Part shown: piece after piece, positions 1-7,401 of the stretch | Layout: every line of letters begins with the position of its first letter | Position numbering within the stretch: position 1 is the first letter of the stretch | Assembly (NCBI GenBank): GCA_016933275.1 | Contig: JAFGBI010000175.1 | Location: 1 to 32,275, forward strand | DNA: 32,275 nucleotides | Source: Polyangiaceae bacterium | GTDB lineage: Bacteria > Myxococcota_A > Polyangia > Polyangiales > Polyangiaceae | Direction: 5' to 3' | Translations under genes and position numbers: made by a program | Notes under the pieces: model-generated | What the model was told of the DNA's origin: nothing | The model's database searches: none | What the model saw: only the letters and a program-made list of their open reading frames with translations

Positions 1-214
1 AACGTGGAGACCCTGATCGCTGACGCCTGATTGCTGATAGCCACGAGAACATTGAGAGATTTTCTGCCGGATCCGGTCAAGATCACATCGTCAAGGGGCC
101 AGAGCACCGAACCGGCAGCAGACCTCTCCAGAGGCAGCGCTGGAAACGCGTCCTCGCCTTGCACAGACGCGTTTCCAGCGCTGCCGTTGCTGTCGGCAAC
201 CTGCTCGGTGCTCT
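1..214. repeat. Dispersed hairpin element, copy 1 (left arm plus 114-bp hairpin)
   Basis: This copy is cut by the window edge. A left arm (1-100) nearly identical to 12459-12559 is followed by a 114-bp hairpin unit (101-214) that starts AGAGCACCGA and ends TCGGTGCTCT, a perfect 10-bp terminal inverted repeat. Inside it, 133-152 and 166-185 form a perfect 20-bp stem around a 13-nt loop. Its right end lies 6 nt from the TAG stop of the minus-strand gene ending at 221, so it would be transcribed as that gene's 3' region. Related copies are at 12459-12673, 19076-19185 and, as a half, 30176-30232. It carries no credible coding sequence. Whether it is a MITE, a REP-like sequence or a terminator family is inference. 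Confidence 0.85.
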
Positions 215-220
215 ACGGGA

Positions 221-1690
221 CTAATTCAGCGCCGTGATGGCGACCACCGCCCAGCCTCCGGGGGAGATGGTCACGTCGTGTGTCTGCTGCCAGTTGCGGA
301 CGAACGAGGTCAGCCGATACGTGCCCGGGGCGAGTTCGGCGCGCGCGACGGCGATGCGAGCCGGTAGGGTCGACCAGCTCCGGGTGTCGGGGGTGTCCGC
401 GGCGGTCATCGCCGCCTGGGTGCCGAGGCTGAGCAGCACCCCGATCAGGTTGTCGTCCGCTGCCTCGCGGACGACCTGGCCGGTGGCGAACCGGGTGATC
501 ATCCTCGTGATCGCGCTCGCCACGACCGAGCCCTTCACCGCATCCCAGGCGCGGTACGCCTCTTCGTCGACCGCGGCCAGGCCCTCGATCGACGCCCATT
601 CGCTGCCGACGCGGATCCGTGGCACGCCCCAGGTTCCGCGCGGCTCGCCGAGTCGCGGGAAGTTTACCCAGGTGACCAGGCCCTGCGCCGCGATCTCGTT
701 TGCCCTGGCGACGTCGGTAGGCGAGAGGATATCGGCGCAGTAGGTCAGCGCGAGCCCCACCGGGATCCGGACCGCCTCCTTGGCGGGCACCCGCCCGAAC
801 GAGACGATGACCAGGAGCTCTCCCGACTCGGCGGTTGCCTGCGCGACCCTGGGCGCCTCCGCGGGAGCAACGGGGGCGGTGGCCGGGGGCGGGGGAGCGG
901 TCGTGCTCGCCGGCGCGGTTGCGGGTTGCCCGATCAGCCCCCGGATCCGGGGCGAGCTCGGGCCGCCGCCGCTTGCGGCCAGCCTTCGCAGCGGCGCCTC
1001 GAGCGTACGGTAGGTGCCGTAACGGAGGGCCTCGTCGTAGTAGCGGATCGCCTCTTCGGCGCGGCCGCTCTTCTCGAAGGCAAACCCAGCGAAGTAGCTC
1101 CCGGGACCGAGCAAGGCGAAGGCGGGATCCCGGTGGTCCGTGAGGTACTTCTGCATCACAGCGAGGCGCCGCGCCTCGACTCGCGCCCCGTTGAGATCCC
1201 CACGGGCGAGGTAGTTTGCCATGTTCATCGTATTGATGAGAAGCTTCTCGTACGCGGGCGCCTTGTAGGCACCGGCGCTGTCGCTGAACATGTAGCGGCC
1301 GATGTCGTCGATCGCGCCTCGCGAGAAATCCAGGAGCTCGATCCCCTTGTCGGCGATCTCGAGGTCGCGGCTCGAGAGCTCGTACTCACCGAGCTGTTGG
1401 AGCACCATCGCCCGATCGAGGAGGAGTAGCGTGTTCTTTCCCTTCGTGTCGGGAGGGACGTCCCCGGCGTCGTCGACCTTGAGCTGCTTGTTCAGGTGAC
1501 GGAGGGCGTCTCGGGGTTGCATCGCGTCGAGCGCCGAGCGCGCCAGCTCCGTTCGCCGGGAGTGTCCCGCGCACCCCGCCGTGACCGCGCCCAGCACCAT
1601 TCCGGTCGCGAGCCATGCGGTGGCACTCCGGCCCGGGGCCGCTGCCGACCGGCCTCCCCGAGGTGCACCGAGGTTATCGACTGCGCTCAC
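221..1690 (-). CDS. COG3014-like TPR lipoprotein paired with LpoB-like protein
   Basis: A predicted envelope lipoprotein of 489 aa. The N-terminus is Arg-rich, followed by a hydrophobic stretch and a lipobox-like VTAGC with Cys near residue 40. Residues about 45-240 are helical and TPR-like, with phrases such as AEEAIRYYDEALRYGTYRTL. An Ala/Pro/Thr linker (about 250-290) leads to a C-terminal beta-rich domain containing ELLVIVSFGRVPAKEAVRIPVG and ending HDVTISPGGWAVVAI. This order matches my memory of the uncharacterised COG3014 family, which often neighbours lpoB-like genes. I chose the GTG at 1690 because the open frame further upstream runs into the preceding gene (stop at 1729). The 38-bp gap supports an operon with that gene. 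A role in peptidoglycan synthase regulation or outer-membrane function is inferred from context only. Confidence 0.7.
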   Translation of the reverse strand: MSAVDNLGAPRGGRSAAAPGRSATAWLATGMVLGAVTAGCAGHSRRTELARSALDAMQPRDALRHLNKQLKVDDAGDVPPDTKGKNTLLLLDRAMVLQQLGEYELSSRDLEIADKGIELLDFSRGAIDDIGRYMFSDSAGAYKAPAYEKLLINTMNMANYLARGDLNGARVEARRLAVMQKYLTDHRDPAFALLGPGSYFAGFAFEKSGRAEEAIRYYDEALRYGTYRTLEAPLRRLAASGGGPSSPRIRGLIGQPATAPASTTAPPPPATAPVAPAEAPRVAQATAESGELLVIVSFGRVPAKEAVRIPVGLALTYCADILSPTDVARANEIAAQGLVTWVNFPRLGEPRGTWGVPRIRVGSEWASIEGLAAVDEEAYRAWDAVKGSVVASAITRMITRFATGQVVREAADDNLIGVLLSLGTQAAMTAADTPDTRSWSTLPARIAVARAELAPGTYRLTSFVRNWQQTHDVTISPGGWAVVAITALN

Positions 1691-1728
1691 CGTCCACCAG
1701 CTGGTAGCAAGAACCCGACCGTCATTAG

Positions 1729-2328
1729 CTAGATGATCGCCTTGGTCACCGCGCTCTTGTTCTGGAAGAGGATGGCGCCGGTCTCCACCTCGAGCACCTG
1801 CATGAAGAGGTAGTACTGCACGCGGCGTTCCTTGTTCTGGCGTTCGTCGTTGCTGAAGACCTTGCCCGTGATGATGTAGCGGACACCGATCTGGTTGCCC
1901 CACCGGGCGACGTCGGCGGGGTTATATCCGCTCGTCGATTGACGTTGGATCTCGGCCAGCAGATTGGCCTGGTTCTCGAGGCTCACCACGCGGACATGAC
2001 CCGCGTTGGCGAGCTTCCCCTCGATATCGCTGGCCAGTGCCTGGAGCGCGCTGTCGACGTGCTCGGTCGTCTCGTTGCGGAAGGGGAGCACGGCGAGCGC
2101 CGGCTGGCTCTCCGACTGCCATCGCTTGATGACGATCGATGCCTGCAGCGCCTCCATGTTCTCGTGGAGCATCTGCTGCAGGTCCCGCTTGTCGAGGCCG
2201 GTGCTGAAGGCCTCGTCGTCGAGACCTTCGACCTGCTCGCCGCGTACCGCCCTGGGGGAGGCGCAGGCCGTGAGCCCGATGACTGCCGCGGTGAGCCCCA
2301 CGAGCCGGAGGTTGGTCAGCCGTGCCAT
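1729..2328 (-). CDS. LpoB-like penicillin-binding protein activator lipoprotein
   Basis: A 199-aa lipoprotein with a signal peptide ending in lipobox LTAC (Cys22). The remainder matches the LpoB/COG3417 pattern: an N-terminal flexible part, then PALAVLPFRNETTEHVDS, IEGKLANAGHVRVVSLEN, a Gln-rich helix (LLAEIQRQ) and the core strand motif GVRYIITGKVFSNDERQ, ending LEVETGAILFQNKSAVTK. In E. coli LpoB sits in the outer membrane and activates the peptidoglycan synthase PBP1b through its UB2H domain; whether this distant homologue does so is inference. The ATG at 2328 has an AAAGGA Shine-Dalgarno about 9 nt upstream. It is the first gene of a two-gene operon with the COG3014-like lipoprotein. Distant homologues include CsgG/FlgO-type lipoproteins, so PBP activation is not certain. 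Confidence 0.75.
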   Translation of the reverse strand: MARLTNLRLVGLTAAVIGLTACASPRAVRGEQVEGLDDEAFSTGLDKRDLQQMLHENMEALQASIVIKRWQSESQPALAVLPFRNETTEHVDSALQALASDIEGKLANAGHVRVVSLENQANLLAEIQRQSTSGYNPADVARWGNQIGVRYIITGKVFSNDERQNKERRVQYYLFMQVLEVETGAILFQNKSAVTKAII

Positions 2329-2794
2329 GGTCCGAGTCCTTTCGCTGGGAACGATTCGCTTCTATGACGGGCAGCATCGCGAGCGTTCGTCGCCTGGCGC
2401 GGGAATGCCGCTCGATGCCGGTAGGGGGTTTGACGGAGGAGCCCCCGCGGATCATCTAGCCCGCCCCACCCCTTCCGTCATCATCGGCGAGATGACGCCG
2501 AGGCAGGGTTTCGCTCCTTCGGGGAAGGGGCCGAGGCGGGCTTGGCCCATGGGGACCGGGTGACCGAACTGCGAGCCGGTCCGAGCGCAGGAGCCACGAC
2601 CAGCGGTGGCGGGGGCCAGAACCGCCGAGAGGGACGGGTGGTTCCGGCGGGCTGGCCGCGGGGACGCCGGATCGCCAGCCTCCGCCATCCACCGAGTACC
2701 CTATCGCGCGGATTCCGCCCTGAGCCCAACGGTCCCTATCCCTGGCTGCTGGCCCCTGCTGGGCGCCGTTGGGTGGTGGTTCGGAGCGACTCGA
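2329..2794. other. 466-bp intergenic region, no gene seen
   Basis: This lies between the jag stop (2795) and the LpoB-like start (2328), both minus strand. It must hold the promoter of the LpoB-like operon, but I cannot pick -35/-10 boxes with confidence. The open frames across it have no recognisable protein character. Two near-identical GC-rich words (GCCGAGGCAGGG and GCCGAGGCGGG) occur about 40 bp apart around 2500-2545, and a potential terminator hairpin lies at 2725-2773. Confidence 0.5.
2725..2773 (-). terminator. Candidate transcription terminator after jag
   Basis: An inverted repeat of CCCAACGG (2725-2732) with CCGTTGGG (2766-2773) encloses a 33-nt G+C-rich loop that can fold further. 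It starts about 21 nt downstream of the jag stop codon on the minus strand. There is no U-tract, so it would be non-canonical. It is plausible as the end of the rpmH-to-jag operon. Confidence 0.3.
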
Positions 2795-3667
2795 TCAGGT
2801 TCGTCGCACGGGGATGATCTGGACCCGGCGATCGTCACCCTCGCCGTCGCTCTTCGTGACCACGCCCTCGAACTTGGCGAGGGCGAGGTGTACGACCCTC
2901 CGGTCGCGGGGGTTCATCGGCTCGAAGGTGATGATCTTGCCCTCTTCCACCGCCTGCTTGCCCAGGCGTCTCGCCATGCTGGCGAGGGTACTGTCGCGGC
3001 GCTGTCGATAACCTTCGGCGTCCACCAAGACGTGTCGACGGTCCAGCCCGGGGCGGTTCACCACCCGATGGACGAGGAACTGAAGGGCCCCCAGGACCTG
3101 GCCCTTCTTGCCGATGATCCGGCCCGCATCCCGCCCGTAGATCTCGATGCTGACCTCTCCATCGGACGCATCCTCCCGCGGGCGGCGCAGCCGCGCCCGG
3201 CAATCCATCTCCATCTCGTCGAGCACCCTGCTCACGAAGTCGAGCGCCATCCGCGCGCGCTCGTCGGCGCTCGCCCCATGGTCGTCCTCACGACGGTGGC
3301 GTCGTCGCCGCGGGCGTCGCCGATCGTCGTCGTGCGGGGCGTCGGGCGCGTCGGGCCCGCGGTCACCCGCGGTCATTTCGCCCGTGTCGTCGCCCTTCCC
3401 GTCATCGTCCTGGTCGTCGTCCCGATAATCGTCGGTTCGGTCGTCGTCCTGGTCGTCGTCGTCCTGGTCGTCCCGATAGTCGTCGGTTCGGTCGTCGTCG
3501 GTTCGGTCGTCGTCGGTTCGGTCGTCGCCGTCCCGGTCGTCGTCGGTTCGGTCGTCGCCGTCCCGGTCGTCGCCGTCCCGGTCCTCATCGTCGTACCCGT
3601 CATCCACGGGCTCGTTTGGGTCTCCATCCCGTTCATCGAGCTGGGATTCGTCTCTACGGTCGTTCAT
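2795..3667 (-). CDS. jag: Jag-like KH/R3H RNA-binding protein with Asp-Arg repeat N-terminus
   Basis: A 290-aa protein. Residues about 1-130 are an extremely acidic low-complexity tract made of Asp/Arg-rich repeats, followed by a basic patch (RRRPRRRRHRR). The C-terminal half has a KH domain with the GxxG loop (GRIIGKKGQVLGALQFLVHR) and an R3H domain (PMNPRDRRVVHLALAKFEGV, showing R-x3-H). This is the Jag/KhpB/SpoIIIJ-associated architecture, except that the usual Jag_N domain is replaced by the charged repeat. The ATG at 3667 is chosen because a GGAAGGG ribosome-binding site sits just upstream; the GTG at 3685 would place that site inside the gene. It follows yidC by 58 bp, the classic order. 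KhpB-type proteins bind RNA and influence elongation or division in Gram-positives; the role here is unknown. Confidence 0.9.
   Translation of the reverse strand: MNDRRDESQLDERDGDPNEPVDDGYDDEDRDGDDRDGDDRTDDDRDGDDRTDDDRTDDDRTDDYRDDQDDDDQDDDRTDDYRDDDQDDDGKGDDTGEMTAGDRGPDAPDAPHDDDRRRPRRRRHRREDDHGASADERARMALDFVSRVLDEMEMDCRARLRRPREDASDGEVSIEIYGRDAGRIIGKKGQVLGALQFLVHRVVNRPGLDRRHVLVDAEGYRQRRDSTLASMARRLGKQAVEEGKIITFEPMNPRDRRVVHLALAKFEGVVTKSDGEGDDRRVQIIPVRRT
3412..3590 (-). repeat. In-frame triplet and 15-bp repeat coding the Asp-Arg tract of jag
   Basis: The DNA is built from GTC/CGG-type triplets and a recurring 15-bp unit (GTCGTCGTCGGTTCG on the plus strand) coding D-D-R-T-D-type pentapeptides on the minus strand. 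Every unit length is a multiple of three, so copy-number change would preserve the frame. It is expected to be length-polymorphic. Confidence 0.8.
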
Positions 3668-3725
3668 CGTACGCCCTTCCTTCACCGAGCAGCGTAGCGC
3701 TCTCAGAAACCATTCAATGGACCGG

Positions 3726-5576
3726 TCAGGTCACCTTCACCCCGTCTGCGCCGGGCTGGTCCTCGTCCTTTTTGGTGTCTTCGCCTCCGTCCCTGCGGGC
3801 CCGCCGTTTGCCATGGATCCGCGCGTGCCGCGCCGCCTCCGAGCCGGTCGGGCTGGCATCGGTGCCGCCGGGTGTTCGTGGCTTCACCGTGCGGCGCACG
3901 TGCCACTCCACCGCTTGCTGTTGAGCGATCCCGAGGAGGCTGTTCGTGAACATGTAGACGCCCAGGCCCGCCGGCAGGAACAGCATGAAGACAGTGAACA
4001 TCGCCGGCATCATGTAGAGCATCATCTTCTGCTGCGTCGGATCGCCGCCCTGCATCGGCATCATCTTCTGCTGCACGAAGGAGGTCGCACCGATGACGAA
4101 CGGCAGGACGAAGAAGGGGTCCGGCTCCGAGAGATCGGGAAACCAGAGGAACGGGATGTTGTAGAGCTCCACCGCCGTCTGCAACGTCTGGTAGAGGGCG
4201 AACCACACCGGGATGGTGGCAAGCTGCGGGAGGCACCCGATGAAGGGATTCACCTTGTGCTTGCGCCAGAGCTCCATCTGCGCGACGCCCTTGGCCTGCG
4301 CATCGTCCTTGTACTTCTGGTTGAGCGCGTCGATTTCCGGCTTGAGCTCCCGCATCTTGATCATGCTGCGGAGCGATGGGATCGTGAGCGGGAAGAGCAG
4401 CGTGCGAGCGGTCACCGTGAGCACGATGATCGCCAACCCCCAGTCGCCGACGACGCCGTAGACGTAGAGCAGGAAGCTTACCAGCACCTTGGCGATGACG
4501 GAGAAGAACCCGAGGTTGATGAGCTCCGACAGGTCGTGCTTGCCATCGGCAGCCGCGGCGAGGACCCTGCGCTCCTTCGGACCGATGTAGGTGAGGACGG
4601 CGTAGGACTGGGATTCTCCTGGCCGAAGCTCCATCGGCGTGTAGGCGAGTCGGGCGCGGTACATCGCGCCCGAGCGCGGATCGCTCTTGTCCCCGATCAT
4701 CTCGATCTGCAGCTGGCAGGTCGGGTTCGATGGCGCTTCCAGCGGCACGAGCGCGTGGGAGAAATATGCGTTCGACACGCCAGCGAAGCTCACTTGGCCC
4801 GGGACTTCGTACCAGTCACCGAGGTTCGTCGCGTCGGAGAGGAAGTTGTCGGTCTGCTTCTCGAAATCCTTGGCATCGAAATCCGACGGAGTCAGGCGGG
4901 TGGCCGTGCCTCCGGCGAGCGCGCACTCGACGTTGGTGACGTACGGGCTCACCCGGAACATGTGGCCCGCCACCTCCTTGGTGGTTCGCCAAGCGGTCGT
5001 GTGAACGGACAGGGCGTGCAGCCGCGGCTCTCGGGCGAGGTTCTTGATCGTCTCCGTCGCCTCGAGCTCGTACGGGCGCTCGGTGGCTCGCACCACGCGG
5101 GTGAGCTCGACCTCGGCGTCGCGGTACCGAAAGGTGCAGCTCTTGCCGTCCGCCTCGGTGAGCTCGAAAAGGAGCAGATCGTAGTCGGTCTGCCAGTACT
5201 TTCCCTCGAGTATCCGTCGGGTGCCCCGATCCTGGTCAGGCGCCGCGGCGGGGTTCCGCCAATCGAAGCGGAGTTGCTGGCGCAGCGGGACGTTCGGGGT
5301 GGTGGCAAGATCCAGCCCCTCGTCCTTCTTGACGTACTTCGCCGTGAGCAGGACGTAGCTTACCAGGGTGCCCCCGCGGGTGGAGAGCTTGGCGTGGACG
5401 TAGGGCGTCCAGATGTCGCAGGGCTTCCCTGGGTTCTCCGGGTTTTCTACCCGGTCGGGCTCGAAGAGCAACGGCTGCACCTCCGAGCCCCCGCTCCACC
5501 AGCGCGGCAGGACTACGAGGAGGAGCACGGCCAGGATGCCGATCAACAGCCAGCGGGCGATTCCGCCTTGTTCCAT
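3726..5576 (-). CDS. yidC: Membrane protein insertase YidC (OxaI/Alb3 family)
   Basis: A 616-aa inner-membrane protein that inserts and folds membrane proteins, alone or with SecYEG. Layout: an N-terminal transmembrane helix (about residues 7-26), a large periplasmic beta-sandwich domain (about 45-355) typical of Gram-negative YidC, then the conserved five-helix core. The core contains LTVTARTLLFPLTIPSLRSM, with the hydrophilic-groove Arg near residue 390, the coiled-coil hairpin (MRELKPEIDALNQKYKDD), FIGCLPQLATIPVWFALYQTL and TSFVQQKMMPMQ. The C-terminus is a basic and then charged tail after the last helix, as seen in ribosome-contacting forms. The ATG at 5576 follows yidD by 74 bp. Length and order fit the family. 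Confidence 0.97.
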   Translation of the reverse strand: MEQGGIARWLLIGILAVLLLVVLPRWWSGGSEVQPLLFEPDRVENPENPGKPCDIWTPYVHAKLSTRGGTLVSYVLLTAKYVKKDEGLDLATTPNVPLRQQLRFDWRNPAAAPDQDRGTRRILEGKYWQTDYDLLLFELTEADGKSCTFRYRDAEVELTRVVRATERPYELEATETIKNLAREPRLHALSVHTTAWRTTKEVAGHMFRVSPYVTNVECALAGGTATRLTPSDFDAKDFEKQTDNFLSDATNLGDWYEVPGQVSFAGVSNAYFSHALVPLEAPSNPTCQLQIEMIGDKSDPRSGAMYRARLAYTPMELRPGESQSYAVLTYIGPKERRVLAAAADGKHDLSELINLGFFSVIAKVLVSFLLYVYGVVGDWGLAIIVLTVTARTLLFPLTIPSLRSMIKMRELKPEIDALNQKYKDDAQAKGVAQMELWRKHKVNPFIGCLPQLATIPVWFALYQTLQTAVELYNIPFLWFPDLSEPDPFFVLPFVIGATSFVQQKMMPMQGGDPTQQKMMLYMMPAMFTVFMLFLPAGLGVYMFTNSLLGIAQQQAVEWHVRRTVKPRTPGGTDASPTGSEAARHARIHGKRRARRDGGEDTKKDEDQPGADGVKVT

Positions 5577-5650
5577 GTCTTCCTACGCTTCTAGTTGGCC
5601 GAGAGATCGACGCTCGGGGGGCTTGGGTGAGGGAGCGCTCGCTCGGCGAA

Positions 5651-5986
5651 TCACGGGGTGGCGGACGGTCGCGACGGCAGCTCCTCGCTCGCGCCGGAGG
5701 ACGAGGACACCGCGGCATCGGAGGTGGTTTCGTGGGGAGAGGGCAGGGGTCGCGGGGTCGGCGCTTCTCTCGGCGGGGGCGGCGGATCGTAGCCGCCGGG
5801 GTGGAAGGGGTGGCACTTGAGCAGACGCCGAAGTCCTAGCCAGGACCCACGGAGCGCGCCGTGTCCCTCGATGCATTGCATGGTGTAGCGGGAGCAGGAA
5901 GGCTCGAAGCGACAGACCGGACCGAGCAGAGGGGCCAGGACCAGCTGGTAGAGGCGGATGAGGCGGATGAGGACCCGGGCGACCAT
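5651..5986 (-). CDS. yidD: Membrane protein insertion efficiency factor YidD
   Basis: A 111-aa protein. The first 72 residues are the complete YidD family signature: an amphipathic start ([19 protein letters not shown]), the Cys-containing [19 protein letters not shown], and [15 protein letters not shown]. YidD is a small membrane-associated factor that assists YidC-dependent insertion. A low-complexity tail rich in Pro, Ser and Ala (residues about 73-111) makes it longer than typical 70-90-aa homologues. The start ATG at 5986 is 24 bp after the rnpA stop. It is placed between rnpA and yidC as in most bacteria. Confidence 0.95.
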   Translation of the reverse strand: MVARVLIRLIRLYQLVLAPLLGPVCRFEPSCSRYTMQCIEGHGALRGSWLGLRRLLKCHPFHPGGYDPPPPPREAPTPRPLPSPHETTSDAAVSSSSGASEELPSRPSATP

Positions 5987-6010
5987 CGGGCTTCGGCGAG
6001 TTTGCTTCCA

Positions 6011-6538
6011 TCAGTCGCCCCGTGCCAGGGCATCGGCCCGGGCGTTCCGATCACGACGGGCCTCGGCCGCTCGACGGCGGATGGTCCGCTCCACTTCTCG
6101 GAGCTCGGCGACGACGCTCACCAGCGCGGGCGGGGGGCGGAGATGGCGCACGATCACCACCAGATCGCAGTCCGGGGGCCAGATCTCTCGGGTAGCGCGG
6201 AAGGCCTCTCGGAGCACCCGCTTGGCTCGATTGCGCGTCACGGCCCCGCCAACCTTCCGGGAAACCGTGATCCCCAACCGGGCGCCGGTGGGAGCGCCCT
6301 CCCTCGCCCAGAGTAGGAGGACGAACCGCGGAGTGGAGACACGTCGACCTCGCGCCTGTATTTCCAGAAACTCCGAACGCTTGCGGACGCGCTGGGCGGC
6401 CGGGAATTGCCCCTGCGGGCAGGGCCTGGCGCCTGCCGCTGGTGCAGCCACCTCCACGACACTCCCATTCTCCCCCTCCCCCGACCTCGACGAGGCCGTC
6501 GAGAGTGGGCCATGCGGGCTGTGCCCACCCGCAGTCAC
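6011..6538 (-). CDS. rnpA: Ribonuclease P protein component
   Basis: The protein subunit of RNase P, which helps the catalytic RNA cleave 5' leaders from pre-tRNAs. The family core spans about residues 44-160: [33 protein letters not shown], and the RNR motif at 102-104 in [14 protein letters not shown]. It is 175 aa if the GTG at 6538 is used, about 45 residues longer than usual, with a Gly/Ser/Ala-rich N-terminal extension. That GTG overlaps the rpmH stop as GTGA, implying translational coupling. An internal start (for example the GTG codons near residues 27-28) would give a standard-sized protein, so the N-terminus is uncertain. Confidence 0.93.
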   Translation of the reverse strand: MTAGGHSPHGPLSTASSRSGEGENGSVVEVAAPAAGARPCPQGQFPAAQRVRKRSEFLEIQARGRRVSTPRFVLLLWAREGAPTGARLGITVSRKVGGAVTRNRAKRVLREAFRATREIWPPDCDLVVIVRHLRPPPALVSVVAELREVERTIRRRAAEARRDRNARADALARGD

Positions 6539-6687
6539 TTCTTGTAGGCGCTGACCGTCAGCCGCCAGCGGCCCTTGCGGCGACGGTTCTTGATCACGTT
6601 CTGACCACCCTTGGTCTTCATCCGTTCACGATAGCCGTGGGTGCGGAGCCGGCTGATGTTGTGGGGCTGGAAGGTGCGCTTGGTCAT
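6535..6687 (-). CDS. rpmH: 50S ribosomal protein L34
   Basis: A 50-aa basic protein reading [18 protein letters not shown] and then [16 protein letters not shown], a complete match to bacterial L34 (KRTFQPxxxxRxRxHGFRxRMxTKxGxxVxxxRRxKGR). It is a structural protein of the large ribosomal subunit. The ATG at 6687 has a GGAG about 9-10 nt upstream, and the TGA is at 6535-6537. It is the first gene of the rpmH-rnpA-yidD-yidC-jag cluster. A TTGACG (6787-6782, minus) could be a -35 element, but no good -10 partner is seen. The usual neighbour dnaA is absent; rpmG lies divergently instead. Confidence 0.97.
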   Translation of the reverse strand: MTKRTFQPHNISRLRTHGYRERMKTKGGQNVIKNRRRKGRWRLTVSAYKK

Positions 6688-6914
6688 GGGAGCTCGACTC
6701 CGGCTCTTCGGTCACGCTGCCGGGCGCAGGGAATTGGGGTCCGCGGCAGGGGGCCGGAAGTGAGCCACGCTCCCTTCGCTCCGTCAAGTCCCAGCCAACC
6801 GTCGCCGCCAGCGAGCCGGTCAATCGGTCAGAGGACGGCCTCGTCCGAACGCCGACGTGCCTTCGCCGCGTGAGCCGACGCTGTCGCCAGTCGAGGTGCT
6901 GGCGACGACTCGCC

Positions 6915-6943
6915 TTGCTGGACCGTGGGTCGCGTGATACTAG
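6915..6943 (+). promoter_or_regulatory. Candidate promoter of rpmG, giving a near-leaderless mRNA
   Basis: TTGCTG (6915-6920) and TACTAG (6938-6943) are separated by 17 nt, and TGA directly before the -10 gives an extended -10 (TGnTACTAG). Transcription would start near 6950, only about 7 nt before the rpmG ATG at 6957. No Shine-Dalgarno sequence is seen in that interval. Confidence 0.45.
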
Positions 6944-6956
6944 CTCCGCCCTACCC

Positions 6957-7124
6957 ATGCGCGACAACATCCGCCTCGTCTCGACCGCTGGCACGGGCTT
7001 CACGTACTACACGAAGAAGAACAAGCGGACGACGCCCGAGAAGCTCGAGTTCAAGAAGTACGATCCCGTGGTGCGGCAGCATGTCATCTTCAAAGAGCAG
7101 AAGATGCCGCCGCACAGCAAGTAG
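6957..7124 (+). CDS. rpmG: 50S ribosomal protein L33
   Basis: A 55-aa ribosomal protein with the L33 pattern: [40 protein letters not shown] and HVIFKEQKM. It lacks the CxxC zinc ribbons, so it is the zinc-independent (C-minus) form. The ATG at 6957 is the only start that gives a family-length protein; the open frame upstream is not L33-like. It is transcribed away from rpmH, with 269 bp between the two starts. rpmG usually sits with rpmB or secE-nusG, so the pairing with rpmH is worth noting. Confidence 0.96.
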   Translation: MRDNIRLVSTAGTGFTYYTKKNKRTTPEKLEFKKYDPVVRQHVIFKEQKMPPHSK

Positions 7125-7192
7125 GACGCCGTCGTCAGCGGTCTGCACCTCGTTCACGGGAGCGCGGTAGCGCGGTTGGTCGAGGGTGTTCG

Positions 7193-7368
7193 CCGGGAGC
7201 CCGCCGCACCTCAACGGTGCTGGCGGGTTTCGGTTCGTGCGGCGCCGGTGTTCGGATCGGCCGGGAGCCCGCCGCACCTCGACGGTGCTGGCGGGCTTCG
7301 GTTTGTGCGGCGCCGGTGTTCGGATCGGCCGGGAGCCCGCCGCACCTCGACGGTGCTGGCGGGCTTCG
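7193..7368. repeat. 68-bp tandem repeat (about 2.6 copies) with internal hairpins
   Basis: Copies start at 7193, 7261 and 7329, exactly 68 bp apart, and are nearly identical; the third stops after about 40 bp. Every copy has AGCCCGCCGCACC followed after 4-5 nt by GGTGCTGGCGGGCT, an inverted repeat with one bulged T. The first copy is followed by TTTCGGTT. A fragment (GGTGCTGGCGGGCT) recurs at about 7389-7402. The repeat lies between the convergent 3' ends of rpmG (7124) and the OmpA gene (7402), so the hairpins may act as tandem bidirectional terminators. That role is inference. Confidence 0.85.
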
Positions 7369-7401
7369 TCGTGACGGTCGGGTCGTTCGGTGCTGGCGGG
7401 C

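Noticed and set aside
2456..2817. Small open frames in the 2329-2794 gap on both strands
   Set aside because: They lack ribosome-binding sites and protein character, overlap one another in several frames and are compatible with plain G+C-rich intergenic DNA.
3717..5594. Long plus-strand open frame opposite yidC, and similar ones opposite the OmpA gene (7390-9036) and the protease (15438-16865)
   Set aside because: They are exact antisense shadows of well-identified genes in G+C-rich DNA, where stop codons are rare; their translations are Arg/His/Glu-rich and lack any domain.
6688..6956. Possible oriC between rpmH and rpmG
   Set aside because: No TTATCCACA-like DnaA boxes or AT-rich unwinding stretch were found, and dnaA is not in the window.
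7193..7374. CRISPR or short-protein interpretation of the 68-bp repeat
   Set aside because: Copies abut without unique spacers, and the open frames through them have no start signal or conserved product.
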